64,000 nt of DNA from Akkermansiaceae bacterium (GTDB lineage Bacteria > Verrucomicrobiota > Verrucomicrobiia > Verrucomicrobiales > DEV007). Positions 47,275 to 56,319 of this stretch are shown here, one piece after another; positions within the stretch are counted from its first letter, which is position 1, and each line of letters starts with the position of its first letter. Location of the stretch: NCBI GenBank assembly GCA_024233085.1, contig JACKQC010000003.1, positions 186,001-250,000 of the forward strand. The letters run 5' to 3'. A program made the translations under genes and the position numbers. The notes under the pieces are model-generated. The model saw only the letters and a program-made list of their open reading frames with translations, had not been told where the DNA came from and searched no databases.

Positions 47275-48198
47275 ATGATTTCGCGCCGTCATCACCTCGC
47301 GCTGGCATGCCTCGCCGCCTTCGGCCTTGGCGGGGCGGACGCGCGCGCGCAGGACGGGCCGCTGGTGCGGCCGCCCGAGAACGGCTTTCCGCTCGACCGG
47401 CCGACGGCCCCGGAGGCCCCCTCCGAGACGAAAGACGGGGCCAAAAAGAAATCCGACAAACCCACCGGCATGCGCGTCGGCGAGGAAACCGCCAACTCCT
47501 ATGTCATCGACGACCGCCAGTCCGTCCGCGTGCCGGTGTATCCCGACGATCCCGACAGCCCGATGTGGGAGATCAGCCCGCACGTGGCCTTCGCCCAGGC
47601 CCAGCGCCAGCAGCGGCCGCTTTTCCTGCTCTTCACCGGGAGCTGGAACGCCAAATGCCTCGCGCTCAGCGAGCAGGTCTTCACCACCAAGTCCTTCAAC
47701 CAGTACGTGAAGGACAACGCCATCGTCTGCTACATCAACTACCCGCGAAACATCACCGACGCCATCCCCGCCGCCCGCGCCATCAAGGAAAAGTTCAAGG
47801 TCATGGGCTACCCGACCCTGCTCATCTTCGACCCGGACGGCAACGTCGACCAGGAAATCCGCGGCTACAACACCGACAAACCCGTCGAGTATTTCAACCG
47901 TCTCAAGTACGCCGCCTGGCCGCTGCTGGAGCGCATCGCCGCCCGAAAGCGGCAACTCCGCGCCAGGGGATACCGCGACTGGACCAACACCGAGGGCCGC
48001 ACCTTTTTCGGTCGCTTCGTCGATCGCGACGACCAGGTGGCGACCCTGCTCGGCGCCGACGGCCGCGCCTGGCCCGTCGAGATCGCCAAGCTCGGCGAGG
48101 CCGATCGCGCCCTCGTCCACTCCTTTCCCAGCGTGGGCGAAATCGCCGCGCTGCGCGAAAAGACGGGCCACCCGCCGGAGATTTCCGCGAGAAAGTAA
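47275..48198 (+). CDS. secreted thioredoxin-like protein with SHD1-like C-terminus
   Basis: This 307-residue protein has a signal peptide ('RRHHLALACLAAFGLGGADARAQ') and a Pro/Lys-rich linker. A thioredoxin-fold domain at about 95-205 follows ('FLLFTGSWNAKCLALSEQVFTTKSF ... KFKVMGYPTLLIFDPDGNV'). Only one cysteine stands in the active-site region (WNAKC), so it lacks the CxxC redox pair and may be a chaperone- or isomerase-like form. The C-terminus ('RDWTNTEGRTFFGRFVDRDDQVATLLGADGRAWPVEIAKL') resembles SHD1 domains, common in Planctomycetes and Verrucomicrobia. An earlier ATG at 47251 is possible, but the 47275 start gives a cleaner signal peptide. Confidence 0.8.
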   Translation: MISRRHHLALACLAAFGLGGADARAQDGPLVRPPENGFPLDRPTAPEAPSETKDGAKKKSDKPTGMRVGEETANSYVIDDRQSVRVPVYPDDPDSPMWEISPHVAFAQAQRQQRPLFLLFTGSWNAKCLALSEQVFTTKSFNQYVKDNAIVCYINYPRNITDAIPAARAIKEKFKVMGYPTLLIFDPDGNVDQEIRGYNTDKPVEYFNRLKYAAWPLLERIAARKRQLRARGYRDWTNTEGRTFFGRFVDRDDQVATLLGADGRAWPVEIAKLGEADRALVHSFPSVGEIAALREKTGHPPEISARK

Positions 48199-48208
48199 GC
48201 AGGCCGCT

Positions 48209-49498
48209 TCAGCGGGTCGCCTCCGCGAGCGCCCGGTCCAGATCGGCCAGGATGTCGTCGATGTGCTCGATGCCCACCGACAGGCGCACCAGTTCGGGGC
48301 TGATGCCGCCGGCCCGCTGCTGTTCCTCGCCGAGCTGCGAGTGCGTCGTCGTGGCGGGATGAATCGCCAGCGACTTCGCGTCGCCGACATTGGCCAGGTG
48401 CGAGAATAGCTGGAGCGAGTCGATGAATTTTTCGCCCGCCGCGCGGCCGCCCTTGATGCCGAAGACGACCATCGAGCCGCCCTTGCCGCGGAGATACTTC
48501 CGGTTGCGCTCGAACTCCGGATCGTCCGGCAGCCCCGGGTAACGCACCCACTCGACCCGCGGATCGTCCTTCAGGTGTTTCGCGACCGCGAGGGAATTCT
48601 CGCAGTGCCGCTCCATCCGCAGCGGCAGGGTCTCGATGCCCTGGAGGAGGAACCACGAGTTGTCCGGCGCGATGCAGGCGCCCAGGTTGCGCAGCGGCAC
48701 CGTGCGCATCCGCAGGATGTAGGCCAGCGGCGCCAGCATCTCGGGCAGGTCGTGCCCCCAGCGCAGGCCGTGGTAGCTCGTGTCCGGCGTGTCGAAGAGC
48801 GGGTGCCGGCCCGCCGCCCAGTTGAAGCGGCCGCTGTCCACCACCACGCCGCCGATGCCCGCGCCGTGGCCGCCGAACCACTTCGTCAGCGAGTGCACCA
48901 CGATCTCCGCCCCGTGGTCGAGCGGCTTCGTCAGGTAGGGCGTCGAAAAGGTGCTGTCCACGATCGTCGGGATGCCGTGCGCTTTTCCGATCTCCGTGAC
49001 GCGGTCGAGGTCGGTCACCTCCAGCGCGGGGTTCGACACCGTCTCGCAGAAAAGCGCCCGCGTTTTGTCGTCGATCGCCGCCGCGAAGTTCTCGGGATCG
49101 GTCGAATCGACGAAGCGCACCTCGATCCCCAGCGTCGGGAGGATGTCGTTGAACTGCGTGTAGGTCCCGCCGTAGAGGTTTCGCGCCGAGACGATGTTGT
49201 CGCCGGCCCGGGCGAGGTTGATGACGGCGTAAAAAATCGCGCTGGTGCCGGAGGCGAGCCCGAGCCCGGCCATTTCGTGCGCTCCCTCGAGCAGGGCGAC
49301 GCGCTTTTCGAGCACGTCGGTGGTGGGGTTCATCAGCCGGGTGTAGATGTTCCCCAGTTCCTTCAGCGCGAAAAGATTCGCCGCGTGCCCGGCGTTTTTG
49401 AAAACGTAGCTGGAGGTCCGGTAAACCGGCACCGCGCGCGACAGAGTGGTGGGATCGGGCTGCTGCCCGCCGTGGAGACAGAGGGTTTCGAGTTTCAT
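48209..49498 (-). CDS. metY: O-acetylhomoserine sulfhydrylase
   Basis: This 429-residue PLP enzyme of the Cys/Met metabolism family makes homocysteine (or methionine) from O-acetylhomoserine. It opens 'LETLCLHGGQQPDPTTLSRAVPVYRTSSYVF', has 'GNIYTRLMNPTTDVLEKRVALLEG', and the Schiff-base lysine is Lys206 in 'VVHSLTKWFGGHG'. The C-terminus 'HSQLGEEQQRAGGISPELVRLSVGIEHIDDILADL' is typical of MetY. The ATG at 49498 fits the family; an upstream extension of 13 residues is not supported. It ends 11 bp from the thioredoxin-like gene, convergently. Confidence 0.94.
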   Translation of the reverse strand: MKLETLCLHGGQQPDPTTLSRAVPVYRTSSYVFKNAGHAANLFALKELGNIYTRLMNPTTDVLEKRVALLEGAHEMAGLGLASGTSAIFYAVINLARAGDNIVSARNLYGGTYTQFNDILPTLGIEVRFVDSTDPENFAAAIDDKTRALFCETVSNPALEVTDLDRVTEIGKAHGIPTIVDSTFSTPYLTKPLDHGAEIVVHSLTKWFGGHGAGIGGVVVDSGRFNWAAGRHPLFDTPDTSYHGLRWGHDLPEMLAPLAYILRMRTVPLRNLGACIAPDNSWFLLQGIETLPLRMERHCENSLAVAKHLKDDPRVEWVRYPGLPDDPEFERNRKYLRGKGGSMVVFGIKGGRAAGEKFIDSLQLFSHLANVGDAKSLAIHPATTTHSQLGEEQQRAGGISPELVRLSVGIEHIDDILADLDRALAEATR

Positions 49499-49667
49499 GC
49501 TGCCCTCTTCCAAAGCGGAAACCGGGCGCTTCGTCAAGCCCGTGCCATCGGCCCGACGATCTCCCGCGGGAACTGTGGCTTGGCCATCCTGACCACGATT
49601 TCGCGGAGGGAGCGTTCTCGTTTAACCCCGCTGCGCCTTCCGCCGGCCGGCGCGCGGTTGCCCAGGT

Positions 49668-51002
49668 TCACGGGCAGGATGCCCGTGCCGCATGGGTCAT
49701 CAGCGCCTCGATCTCCTCCGCGGCGATCGGGATGTCCTCCATCAGATCGATGTTTCCCGAGGCCCGGACGACGATGTCGTTCTCCAGCCGCACGCCGAAG
49801 CCCTCGTCCCTCAGGTAAACGCCCGGCTCCACGGTGACGACCATGTTCTCCACGAATTCCGCGCCCGGCGGCGCCACGTCGTGCACGTCGATTCCAAGGC
49901 TGTGCGAGACGCCGTGCATGAACCATTTCCGGTAGAGGCGTTTTTCCTCCTTCTTCTCCTCGTCCTTCCGCTCCTCGCGCACCGCCTCGGCCTCGAGGAG
50001 GCCGAGGCCGACGAGTTCCTGCTCGACGAGCTGAGCCACCGTCTTCTGGTATTCCTCGCGGATTTTCACCCCGGGCCGGATGAGGTCGTCGACACAGGCG
50101 CGAAAGACCCGGTGCACCGCGTCGTAAACCGCCCGCTGGCGCGGGGTGAATCGGCCGTTGACCGGGACCGTCCGGGTGAGGTCGGACTTGTAGTTCCCGT
50201 ATTCGGCCGCCACGTCCATCAGCAGCAGGTCGCCGTCGGCGCAGGGCCGGTCGTTGCTCAGGTAGTGGAGCACGCAGGAGTTCGCGCCCGAGGCGACGAT
50301 GGGCTCGTAGGCGAAGCCGCGGCTTCCCTGGCGGCAGAATTCGTGCATCAGCTCCGCCTCGACCTCGTACTCCATGACCCCGGGCCGGATCATGCCCAGC
50401 GTTCTGAGAAATCCATCGCGCGTGATGCCGCAGGCCCGCCGGATCAGGGCGATCTCCGGCTCGCTTTTCACCATCCGCAGTTCGTGCATCAGCGGCGCCA
50501 ACCGCTCGCAGCGGACGCCCGGATACAGCTCCTGAAAGCGCCGGCGGAAGCGGTCGTCCGGCGTCACCGCCGTCGAGATCGAGCGCGCGTGCTCGTTGTA
50601 GTTCAGGTAAACCCGCCGCGCTTTAGGCGCCAGGCGGCGGATCGCCGGTTCGAAGGCGTCGTTCCATCGGACGGTCGCGATGCCCGAGACGGCGGCGGCC
50701 TCCTCCAGCGTCAGCTTGTGCCCCTCCCAGATCGCGATCTCCTCCGAGGTCTTCCGGACGAACAGGATCTCGCGCTCCGCCGGGTCGGCCGCGCCCGGAT
50801 TCAGGATGAGCATCGTTTCCTCCTGGTCCACGCCCGTCAGATAGAAAAGGTCGCTGTTCTGAAACAGCCGCAGGTACCCGTCCGCGCAGAGCCACGGAAT
50901 GTCGGCGGAATGAAAGACGGCGAACGCGTCCGGCTTCAGCCGAGCGGCGAGCCGGGCGCGGTTTTCCGTGAAAAGCCGGGGGTCTATGGGGTCGTATTTC
51001 AT
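49668..51002 (-). CDS. pepP: Xaa-Pro aminopeptidase (aminopeptidase P)
   Basis: This 444-residue metallopeptidase of family M24 has the metal ligands in the expected places: Asp in 'LLLMDVAAEYGNY', Asp in 'YKSDLTRTVPV', His in 'WFMHGVSHSLGIDVHD', Glu in 'VVTVEPGVYL', and Glu in 'GVRLENDIVV'. The N-terminal part ('LFYLTGVDQEETMLILNP') is the AMP_N domain of PepP. A charged stretch (EERKDEEKKEEKRL) forms an unusual loop before the metal-binding half. The last codons (RASCP and stop) lie in a dispersed palindromic repeat, so the natural C-terminus has been replaced. A REPIN-like element lies just upstream of the start. Confidence 0.93.
   Translation of the reverse strand: MKYDPIDPRLFTENRARLAARLKPDAFAVFHSADIPWLCADGYLRLFQNSDLFYLTGVDQEETMLILNPGAADPAEREILFVRKTSEEIAIWEGHKLTLEEAAAVSGIATVRWNDAFEPAIRRLAPKARRVYLNYNEHARSISTAVTPDDRFRRRFQELYPGVRCERLAPLMHELRMVKSEPEIALIRRACGITRDGFLRTLGMIRPGVMEYEVEAELMHEFCRQGSRGFAYEPIVASGANSCVLHYLSNDRPCADGDLLLMDVAAEYGNYKSDLTRTVPVNGRFTPRQRAVYDAVHRVFRACVDDLIRPGVKIREEYQKTVAQLVEQELVGLGLLEAEAVREERKDEEKKEEKRLYRKWFMHGVSHSLGIDVHDVAPPGAEFVENMVVTVEPGVYLRDEGFGVRLENDIVVRASGNIDLMEDIPIAAEEIEALMTHAARASCP
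49669..49691. repeat. dispersed 'cacgggcaggatgcccgtgcc' palindrome at the pepP 3' end
   Basis: The stem cacgggca/tgcccgtg forms a hairpin. It covers the stop codon and last five codons of pepP, and belongs to the same family as the units at 24222-24349 and 37814-37838. Confidence 0.75.
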
Positions 51003-51101
51003 CGCGGTTTTCGTCCGCCGGAGGCCGGGGGGAAGCGGGGACAGGATTGACCGGTTTGCCCGGTTTGGAAAGGGCGGATCGCGCGCCGGAAAAACCGCCG
51101 C

Positions 51102-51142
51102 GACCCGACAGGGTTGACTCGGTGACCTAACCCTGTCAGGTC
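51102..51142. repeat. REPIN-like element, copy f
   Basis: The left arm is GACCCGACAGGGTTGACTC and the right arm GACCTAACCCTGTCAGGTC. The change A to G in the left arm is matched by T to C in the right arm, preserving the long-range pair between the arms. It lies in the divergent gap between pepP and uvrC. Confidence 0.85.
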
Positions 51143-51225
51143 CGCCGGCGGCGCGAAACGCGTCCCCGACCTTCGACAAGGCGGCGATTCTGGCCTTTAT
51201 TGGGAGCCTCCTCCCTTCGTCCGCG

Positions 51226-52830
51226 ATGCCGACCCCCGCCAAGCCCGATTTGCAGGCCAAACTGCGCGACGTGCCGCACCAGCCGGGGGTTTACCTCCAC
51301 AAGGACCGCCTCGGCAAAGTCATCTACGTCGGCAAGGCCCGCGACCTGCGCAAACGGCTCGCCTCCTATTTCATGCCCTCGCGCGGACGCACGGCCGACC
51401 ACAAGACACGGGCGCTCATCGAGAGCATCTGGGACTTCGAGATTCACACCGTCCGCAACGAGCCCGAGGCGCTGCTGCTGGAGGGCAAGCTGATCAAGGA
51501 ATACCGGCCGAAATACAACGTCAGCTTCCGCGACGACAAGCGCTTCCTGCTCGTCAAAATTCACCCGGAGGAGCCGTGGCCCCGCTTCCAGCTCGCCCGG
51601 GTGCGAAAGGAGGACGGCGCGCGCTATTTCGGCCCCTTCGCCCACGCCGGGGCGCTGCGGCGCACGATTTCGTGGATGAACAAGGAATTCGGCCTGCGAA
51701 GCTGCCGGCCGCTCCAGCCCACCGAGACCGACTACCGGCATTGCTCGAACGACATCATCAAAAACTGCGCCGCCCCCTGCGTGGACAAGATCTCGCGCGG
51801 GGACTACCTCGCGAAAGTCGAGGCGGCCTGCGTGTTTCTCCAGGGTCATTCGAAGGATATGATCCGCTCGATCGAGGAGGAAATGCGGGAGGCGGCGGCG
51901 GAACTCGACTTCGAGCGCGCGGCGGAACTGCGCGACATGATCGAAAACCTGAGAAAGACGCTCAAGCCCGCGCGGCAGTTCCGGCGCCGGGGCGTGCCGG
52001 GCAAGGCGATCGATCCCGAGGCCGACGTGCGCGAGCTGCGCGAGGTGCTCGGCCTGGAGGAAACGCCGGCGGTGATGGAGTGCTTCGACATTTCCAACAT
52101 CTCCTCGAACCACATCGTGGCCTCGATGGTGCGGTTTCGGAACGGTCTGCCGGACAACGCGAACTACCGGCGCTATCGCATCCGGACGGTGTCGGGGCAG
52201 GACGATTTCGCGAGCATGGCGGAGGTGGTGCGGCGGCGCTACTCGCGCATCCTGCTCGAGGCGCGGCAGCATGCGGGCGACGAGGCGGCGGACGCCAGCC
52301 AGGAAACGCCGATGGAGGCCATGCGGCGCCTGCAGCGCGACTGGGGCGACGAGGACGAGGGCAACGGAGGCGGAAAGCGCATCCGCTACGTGCGGCTGCC
52401 GGACCTGGTGATCGTCGACGGCGGGAAGGGACAGCTGAGTTCCGCCGTGAAAGAGCTTCAGCGGCTCGGACTGCACGAGCTGCCCATCGTCGGACTGGCG
52501 AAACAGCGCGAGGAGATTTTCCGGCCCGGCCGGAGCGAGCCGATCGTGCTGCCGCACGAGACGGGCGCCCTGCGGCTGTTGCAGCGCATCCGCGACGAGG
52601 CCCACCGCTTCGCGAACGGCTACCACCAACTGCTGATGAAGCGGCGGGTCGAGGAATCGATCCTCGACGATTGCCCCGGCATCAGCGCCGCGCGCAAGCA
52701 GCGCCTGCTGCGGCGCTTCGGCTCGGTGACCCGCCTGCGCCAGGCCGACGCGGCCCGGATCGCGGAAGTCGAGGGTATCAACGCCCGGCTCGCCGAGGAA
52801 ATTGTGCATTTTTTGAAAACCCACCGCTGA
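51226..52830 (+). CDS. uvrC: excinuclease ABC subunit C
   Basis: This 534-residue protein makes the two incisions in nucleotide excision repair. The GIY-YIG nuclease domain is at the N-terminus ('GVYLHKDRLGKVIYVGKARDLRKRL'), and a UVR motif follows ('AAAELDFERAAELRDMIENLR'). The RNase H-like endonuclease domain appears as 'ECFDISNISSNHIVASMVRF' and 'LVIVDGGKGQLSSA', and HhH repeats end the protein ('CPGISAARKQRLLRRFGSVTRLRQADAARIAEVEGI'). It is somewhat shorter than typical UvrC (about 600), with compact linkers. Both uvrA and uvrC are in this window but uvrB is not. Confidence 0.95.
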   Translation: MPTPAKPDLQAKLRDVPHQPGVYLHKDRLGKVIYVGKARDLRKRLASYFMPSRGRTADHKTRALIESIWDFEIHTVRNEPEALLLEGKLIKEYRPKYNVSFRDDKRFLLVKIHPEEPWPRFQLARVRKEDGARYFGPFAHAGALRRTISWMNKEFGLRSCRPLQPTETDYRHCSNDIIKNCAAPCVDKISRGDYLAKVEAACVFLQGHSKDMIRSIEEEMREAAAELDFERAAELRDMIENLRKTLKPARQFRRRGVPGKAIDPEADVRELREVLGLEETPAVMECFDISNISSNHIVASMVRFRNGLPDNANYRRYRIRTVSGQDDFASMAEVVRRRYSRILLEARQHAGDEAADASQETPMEAMRRLQRDWGDEDEGNGGGKRIRYVRLPDLVIVDGGKGQLSSAVKELQRLGLHELPIVGLAKQREEIFRPGRSEPIVLPHETGALRLLQRIRDEAHRFANGYHQLLMKRRVEESILDDCPGISAARKQRLLRRFGSVTRLRQADAARIAEVEGINARLAEEIVHFLKTHR

Positions 52831-52908
52831 GCGCGGCGTATCCGGCGAAATTGGGGGCCAAGCGTTAAAAAAATGCTAAGTTACCGCCCCCCCCCTTCCG
52901 CACAAAAC

Positions 52909-55092
52909 ATGTCAGGTAAAACCGCAGGCTTGGTCACCCGGACGTTCCTCGGAGCGTTCCTCCTGCTCGGCGTCGCGCCCGCGCTGCGCGGGCAGGTGGA
53001 GACGGGCGCGATCGAAAAGCCCCTGCCCGACGAACCGGTGGCGGCGAAGCGCGAACCGGCCAAGCCGGCCGACGACAAGACCAACGGCCCCATCAAGGTC
53101 GTCAAAAAGGAGACCCCGGCCGACGGCGACGCCACCGACACCCCGCTGGAGCCCGGCCCGGAGAACGACAAACCGGCCGCCCTCGGCGCCTCGCTGACCA
53201 CCCGGACCGAGGCCCGGACCTTCACCCTGAGCATCCCGGCGCCGCGGGGGCAGATCCTCGACCGGAACGGCTACCCCCTCGCCCAGACGCGGGTCGCCTA
53301 CTACGCGGCGGTGAATTTTCCCCATCTGCCGGACGCCACCGACACCGAGATCCTGCGCTACGCCGGCGAGCGCATCGTGAAGGTCAACGAAATGCTCGGC
53401 GCGAACTGGGATCTGCCGGCCGAGACCGTGCTGACCCACTACAAGAACCGCCGCTGGCTGCCCCTGACCTTTTCCGATCCCCTGACCGAGGCCCAGGCGG
53501 AGCAGATCCGCGAAGAACCGGTGAAAGGGCTCATCCTCCATCCCGTTTACCTGCGGCATTACCCGCACGGCGCCTTCATGTCGCATGTGCTCGGGTATGT
53601 CGGCAAGCGCCCGCCGCGCAAGCTCGGTCCCATCGAGCCCGACGAGGCGCTCTGGGGCGAAGGCGAGGGCACCGAGGGGCTGGAGGAATCCTTCGACCAA
53701 TACCTGCGCGGCCAGCCGGGCCGGCTGAATGTCCTGTTCGAGGCCGACGGCACCAAACTGAAGGAGGAAACCCTGCGCCAACCCCAGCCGGGCGGCAACC
53801 TCGTCACCACCATCGACCTGGAGATGCAGCGCATCGCCGAGCGCCTCCTGGGCGAAAACCTGAAGCGCGGCGCCATGGTCGTGATCGACGTGCGAACCGG
53901 CGACGTGCGCGCGCTCGCCTCGTGGCCCCTCTTCGATCCCAACGAGTTCATCCCGTCGATCTCCCAGGCCCAGTACGCGAGACTGCAGAACGACCCCGAC
54001 AAGCCGCTGTTTCCCCGCGCCTTCCGCGGCTCCTACCCGCCGGCCTCGACCTTCAAGACCGTCGTCGCCCTCGCCGCCCTCGAGGAGCGCGCCATCGGCG
54101 AGAGCAGCCTGTTCGACTGCCCCACGAGCTGGTCCATCGGCGACGTCGTCATGCACAACTGGGCCAAGGAACCCGAGGGCCAGATGAACGTCATCGGCGC
54201 CCTCGCCCGCTCCTGCAACACCTGGTTCTACCAGGTCGGACCCCTCGCCGGCGCCGACGCCATCTCCTCCATGGCGCGCCGCGTCGGCCTCGGCGAAAAG
54301 ACCGGCCTCCCGCTGAAGGCGGAGGTCGAGGGCTTCGTCCCCGACAACCGCTGGTGGGTCAACAAATACGGATACCGAATGGGCACCGGCGACATCGCGA
54401 ACCTGAGCATCGGCCAGGGCATGATCGAAGTCAGCCCCGTCCAGATGGCCCGCGCCATGGCCGCCATCGCCAACCGCCGCAACGTCATGAAACCCCGCCT
54501 CGTCTCCCAGGTGCAGGATTTCAACCACAACGTCATCCAGTCTTTCCCGGTCGAGGAACGCTCCGATTTCGCCATCGAGCCCTACTACCTCGATGTCGTG
54601 AAACAGGGCATGTACGAGGTCGTCAATTCCGGCCGCGGCACCGGCACCCGCGGCTCCAACGACGACGTCGTCGTCGCCGGCAAGACCGGCACCGGCCAGT
54701 GGATCTACTCCGAGGACCTGGAGAAACGCCGGAACATCGCCTGGTTCGCCGGCTTCGTGCCCTCCGACGCCCCCGTTTACTCCTTCGCCGTCGTTTACGA
54801 AGGCGACCCCGGCGAGACCGTCGGCGGCGGCAAGAACGCCGCGCCCATCCTCGGGGCCTTTCTCAAGGAATACCTGAACAAGGACCGCCTCGCCGAGATC
54901 CGCAAGGAATCGAAGGACGTCCGCGTCGCCCGGCAGGAGGTGGAGGGCCTCCGCGCGACGCCCGTGGCCCCGGAATCGATCTTCAAGGATCCCGCCATGG
55001 AAAACGCGCCGCCCGGCGAGGAATCCCTTCCCCCCGCCGGAGAGGAGGAGGGCGGCATCTCGCGCTGGTTCAAGCGCTTCCGCCGGCGATAA
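52909..55092 (+). CDS. mrdA: penicillin-binding protein 2 (peptidoglycan transpeptidase)
   Basis: This 727-residue protein has an N-terminal hydrophobic signal-anchor ('LVTRTFLGAFLLLGVAPALRG'), a Pro/Lys-rich linker to about residue 85, and the PBP dimerisation module ('PAPRGQILDRNGYPLAQTR'). The transpeptidase domain has all three motifs: Ser380 in 'PPASTFKTV' (SxxK), 'RSCNTW' (SxN), and Lys592 in 'VVAGKTGTGQW' (KTG). A Pro/Glu-rich C-terminal tail ends in RRFRRR-like basic residues. It is the elongation-type class B enzyme. The ATG at 52909 is preferred over one at 52873, which would add a Pro-rich lead-in before the anchor. Confidence 0.93.
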   Translation: MSGKTAGLVTRTFLGAFLLLGVAPALRGQVETGAIEKPLPDEPVAAKREPAKPADDKTNGPIKVVKKETPADGDATDTPLEPGPENDKPAALGASLTTRTEARTFTLSIPAPRGQILDRNGYPLAQTRVAYYAAVNFPHLPDATDTEILRYAGERIVKVNEMLGANWDLPAETVLTHYKNRRWLPLTFSDPLTEAQAEQIREEPVKGLILHPVYLRHYPHGAFMSHVLGYVGKRPPRKLGPIEPDEALWGEGEGTEGLEESFDQYLRGQPGRLNVLFEADGTKLKEETLRQPQPGGNLVTTIDLEMQRIAERLLGENLKRGAMVVIDVRTGDVRALASWPLFDPNEFIPSISQAQYARLQNDPDKPLFPRAFRGSYPPASTFKTVVALAALEERAIGESSLFDCPTSWSIGDVVMHNWAKEPEGQMNVIGALARSCNTWFYQVGPLAGADAISSMARRVGLGEKTGLPLKAEVEGFVPDNRWWVNKYGYRMGTGDIANLSIGQGMIEVSPVQMARAMAAIANRRNVMKPRLVSQVQDFNHNVIQSFPVEERSDFAIEPYYLDVVKQGMYEVVNSGRGTGTRGSNDDVVVAGKTGTGQWIYSEDLEKRRNIAWFAGFVPSDAPVYSFAVVYEGDPGETVGGGKNAAPILGAFLKEYLNKDRLAEIRKESKDVRVARQEVEGLRATPVAPESIFKDPAMENAPPGEESLPPAGEEEGGISRWFKRFRRR

Positions 55093-55141
55093 AGGCGGCG
55101 GCGGCAACAGAACCGCCACGGTTACCCGCCCGCCCGCCCGC

Positions 55142-56005
55142 TCAGGCGGCGCTCTCCTCGCCCTCGTCTCCGTCGCCCGTTTCCGGCGACACCACGCGCG
55201 GCTCGAATTCCTCCCCGTCCTCCTCGATCTCCCGCCGCAGCCGGCGCGAGATCCAAGGCCGCACACAGCCGTAGATGAGGTAGGTCAGAAAGATCGCGAA
55301 AGGGACGAATTTCCAGAACATCACCGCGCAGACCAGCACCAGCACCGCCACGAATACCCACGGCAGCGACCGCCGCGTGCGCCAGTCGATCGTCTTGAAA
55401 CTCGGGTAGCTGAACTCGCTCAGCATCAGAAACGACAGCAGCAGCATCAGAAACAGCAACAGGTAACGCCAGCCGCCGATCTCCTTGTCGCCCTCGTTGA
55501 GCCACAGGATGAACACCGTCAGCGAGCTGATCAGCCCCGCCGCCGCCGGGATGGGAAAGCCCACGAAGTCCTTGCTCGCGTTTTCCTGCTCCTCCGCCGC
55601 CAGACAGTTGAACCGCGCCAGCCGCATCCCCCCGCACAGCAGATAGCCAAAGGCCACCATCCAGCCGAATTTCTGGTTGAAGTCGTTGAGCACGATGTCC
55701 ATCACCAGCAGCGCCGGCGCGATCCCGAAGGACACGATGTCCGCCAGCGAGTCGAACTCCCGGCCAAAGACCGACTCCTGCCCCCGGATGCGCGCCACCC
55801 GCCCGTCCAGCATGTCGAAGACGCACGCGCCCAGGATGGCCAGCACCGCCGTGTGGTAATGCGCCACCCCGCCCGCCGCGTCCTGCATGCCCGCGAAGAT
55901 TTCCGCGATGGCGGTGAACCCGCAGGCAAGGTTGCCCGCGGTGAGGAGGTTCGGCAGCAGATACACCTTCGGCGTCCGCCACGGTTTGGGAGCGTGTTTC
56001 GGCAT
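55142..56005 (-). CDS. pssA: CDP-diacylglycerol-serine O-phosphatidyltransferase
   Basis: This 287-residue polytopic membrane enzyme has the CDP-alcohol phosphatidyltransferase motif 'DMLDGRVARIRGQESVFGREFDSLADIVSFG', i.e. DxxDGxxAR...GxxxDxxxD with all the catalytic aspartates. It begins 'VYLLPNLLTAGNLACGFTAI', typical of type II PssA. It makes phosphatidylserine, the precursor of phosphatidylethanolamine. Several helices follow, and the C-terminus is acidic ('REIEEDGEEFEPRVVSPETGDGDEGEE'). The 49-bp gap separates it from the convergent PBP2 gene. Confidence 0.94.
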   Translation of the reverse strand: MPKHAPKPWRTPKVYLLPNLLTAGNLACGFTAIAEIFAGMQDAAGGVAHYHTAVLAILGACVFDMLDGRVARIRGQESVFGREFDSLADIVSFGIAPALLVMDIVLNDFNQKFGWMVAFGYLLCGGMRLARFNCLAAEEQENASKDFVGFPIPAAAGLISSLTVFILWLNEGDKEIGGWRYLLLFLMLLLSFLMLSEFSYPSFKTIDWRTRRSLPWVFVAVLVLVCAVMFWKFVPFAIFLTYLIYGCVRPWISRRLRREIEEDGEEFEPRVVSPETGDGDEGEESAA

Positions 56006-56166
56006 CGGACCCCGATTATACGATCCCCGCCCCAAACCGACAAGCGGAACGGCGAAGCCGCGAACCGTCGCCGAAACCCGGCCCGGACTCCGCCACCCCG
56101 CGGAGGCCGACCGCGCCGGCGGGACCCGTCGAATCGACCCCGCCCACCCGCGGCCCGCCCGAAACG

Positions 56167-56207
56167 GACTCAACCCTGTTGGGTCATCGATCCAACCCTG
56201 TTGGGTC
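56167..56207. repeat. REPIN-like element, copy g (arms in direct orientation)
   Basis: Both arms have the same loop (CCT): GACTCAACCCTGTTGGGTC and ATCCAACCCTGTTGGGTC. In the other copies the left arm has AGG. It lies between pssA and sufS, which are divergent. Confidence 0.85.
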
Positions 56208-56319
56208 GGGCCGGCGGGTGGGCCCGGTGTGTCATGACATTTGCCATCGGCGGGGCCGGCTTTAGGTTTGGGACCGCTTCCTCTCCCTTTTCCCTCCCGG
56301 CCTTTTCCCGATCGATTCT

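Noticed and set aside
4296..56207. Interpreting the 41-bp palindromes as rho-independent terminators
   Set aside because: No U tract follows, two lie inside genes and two lie between divergent genes.
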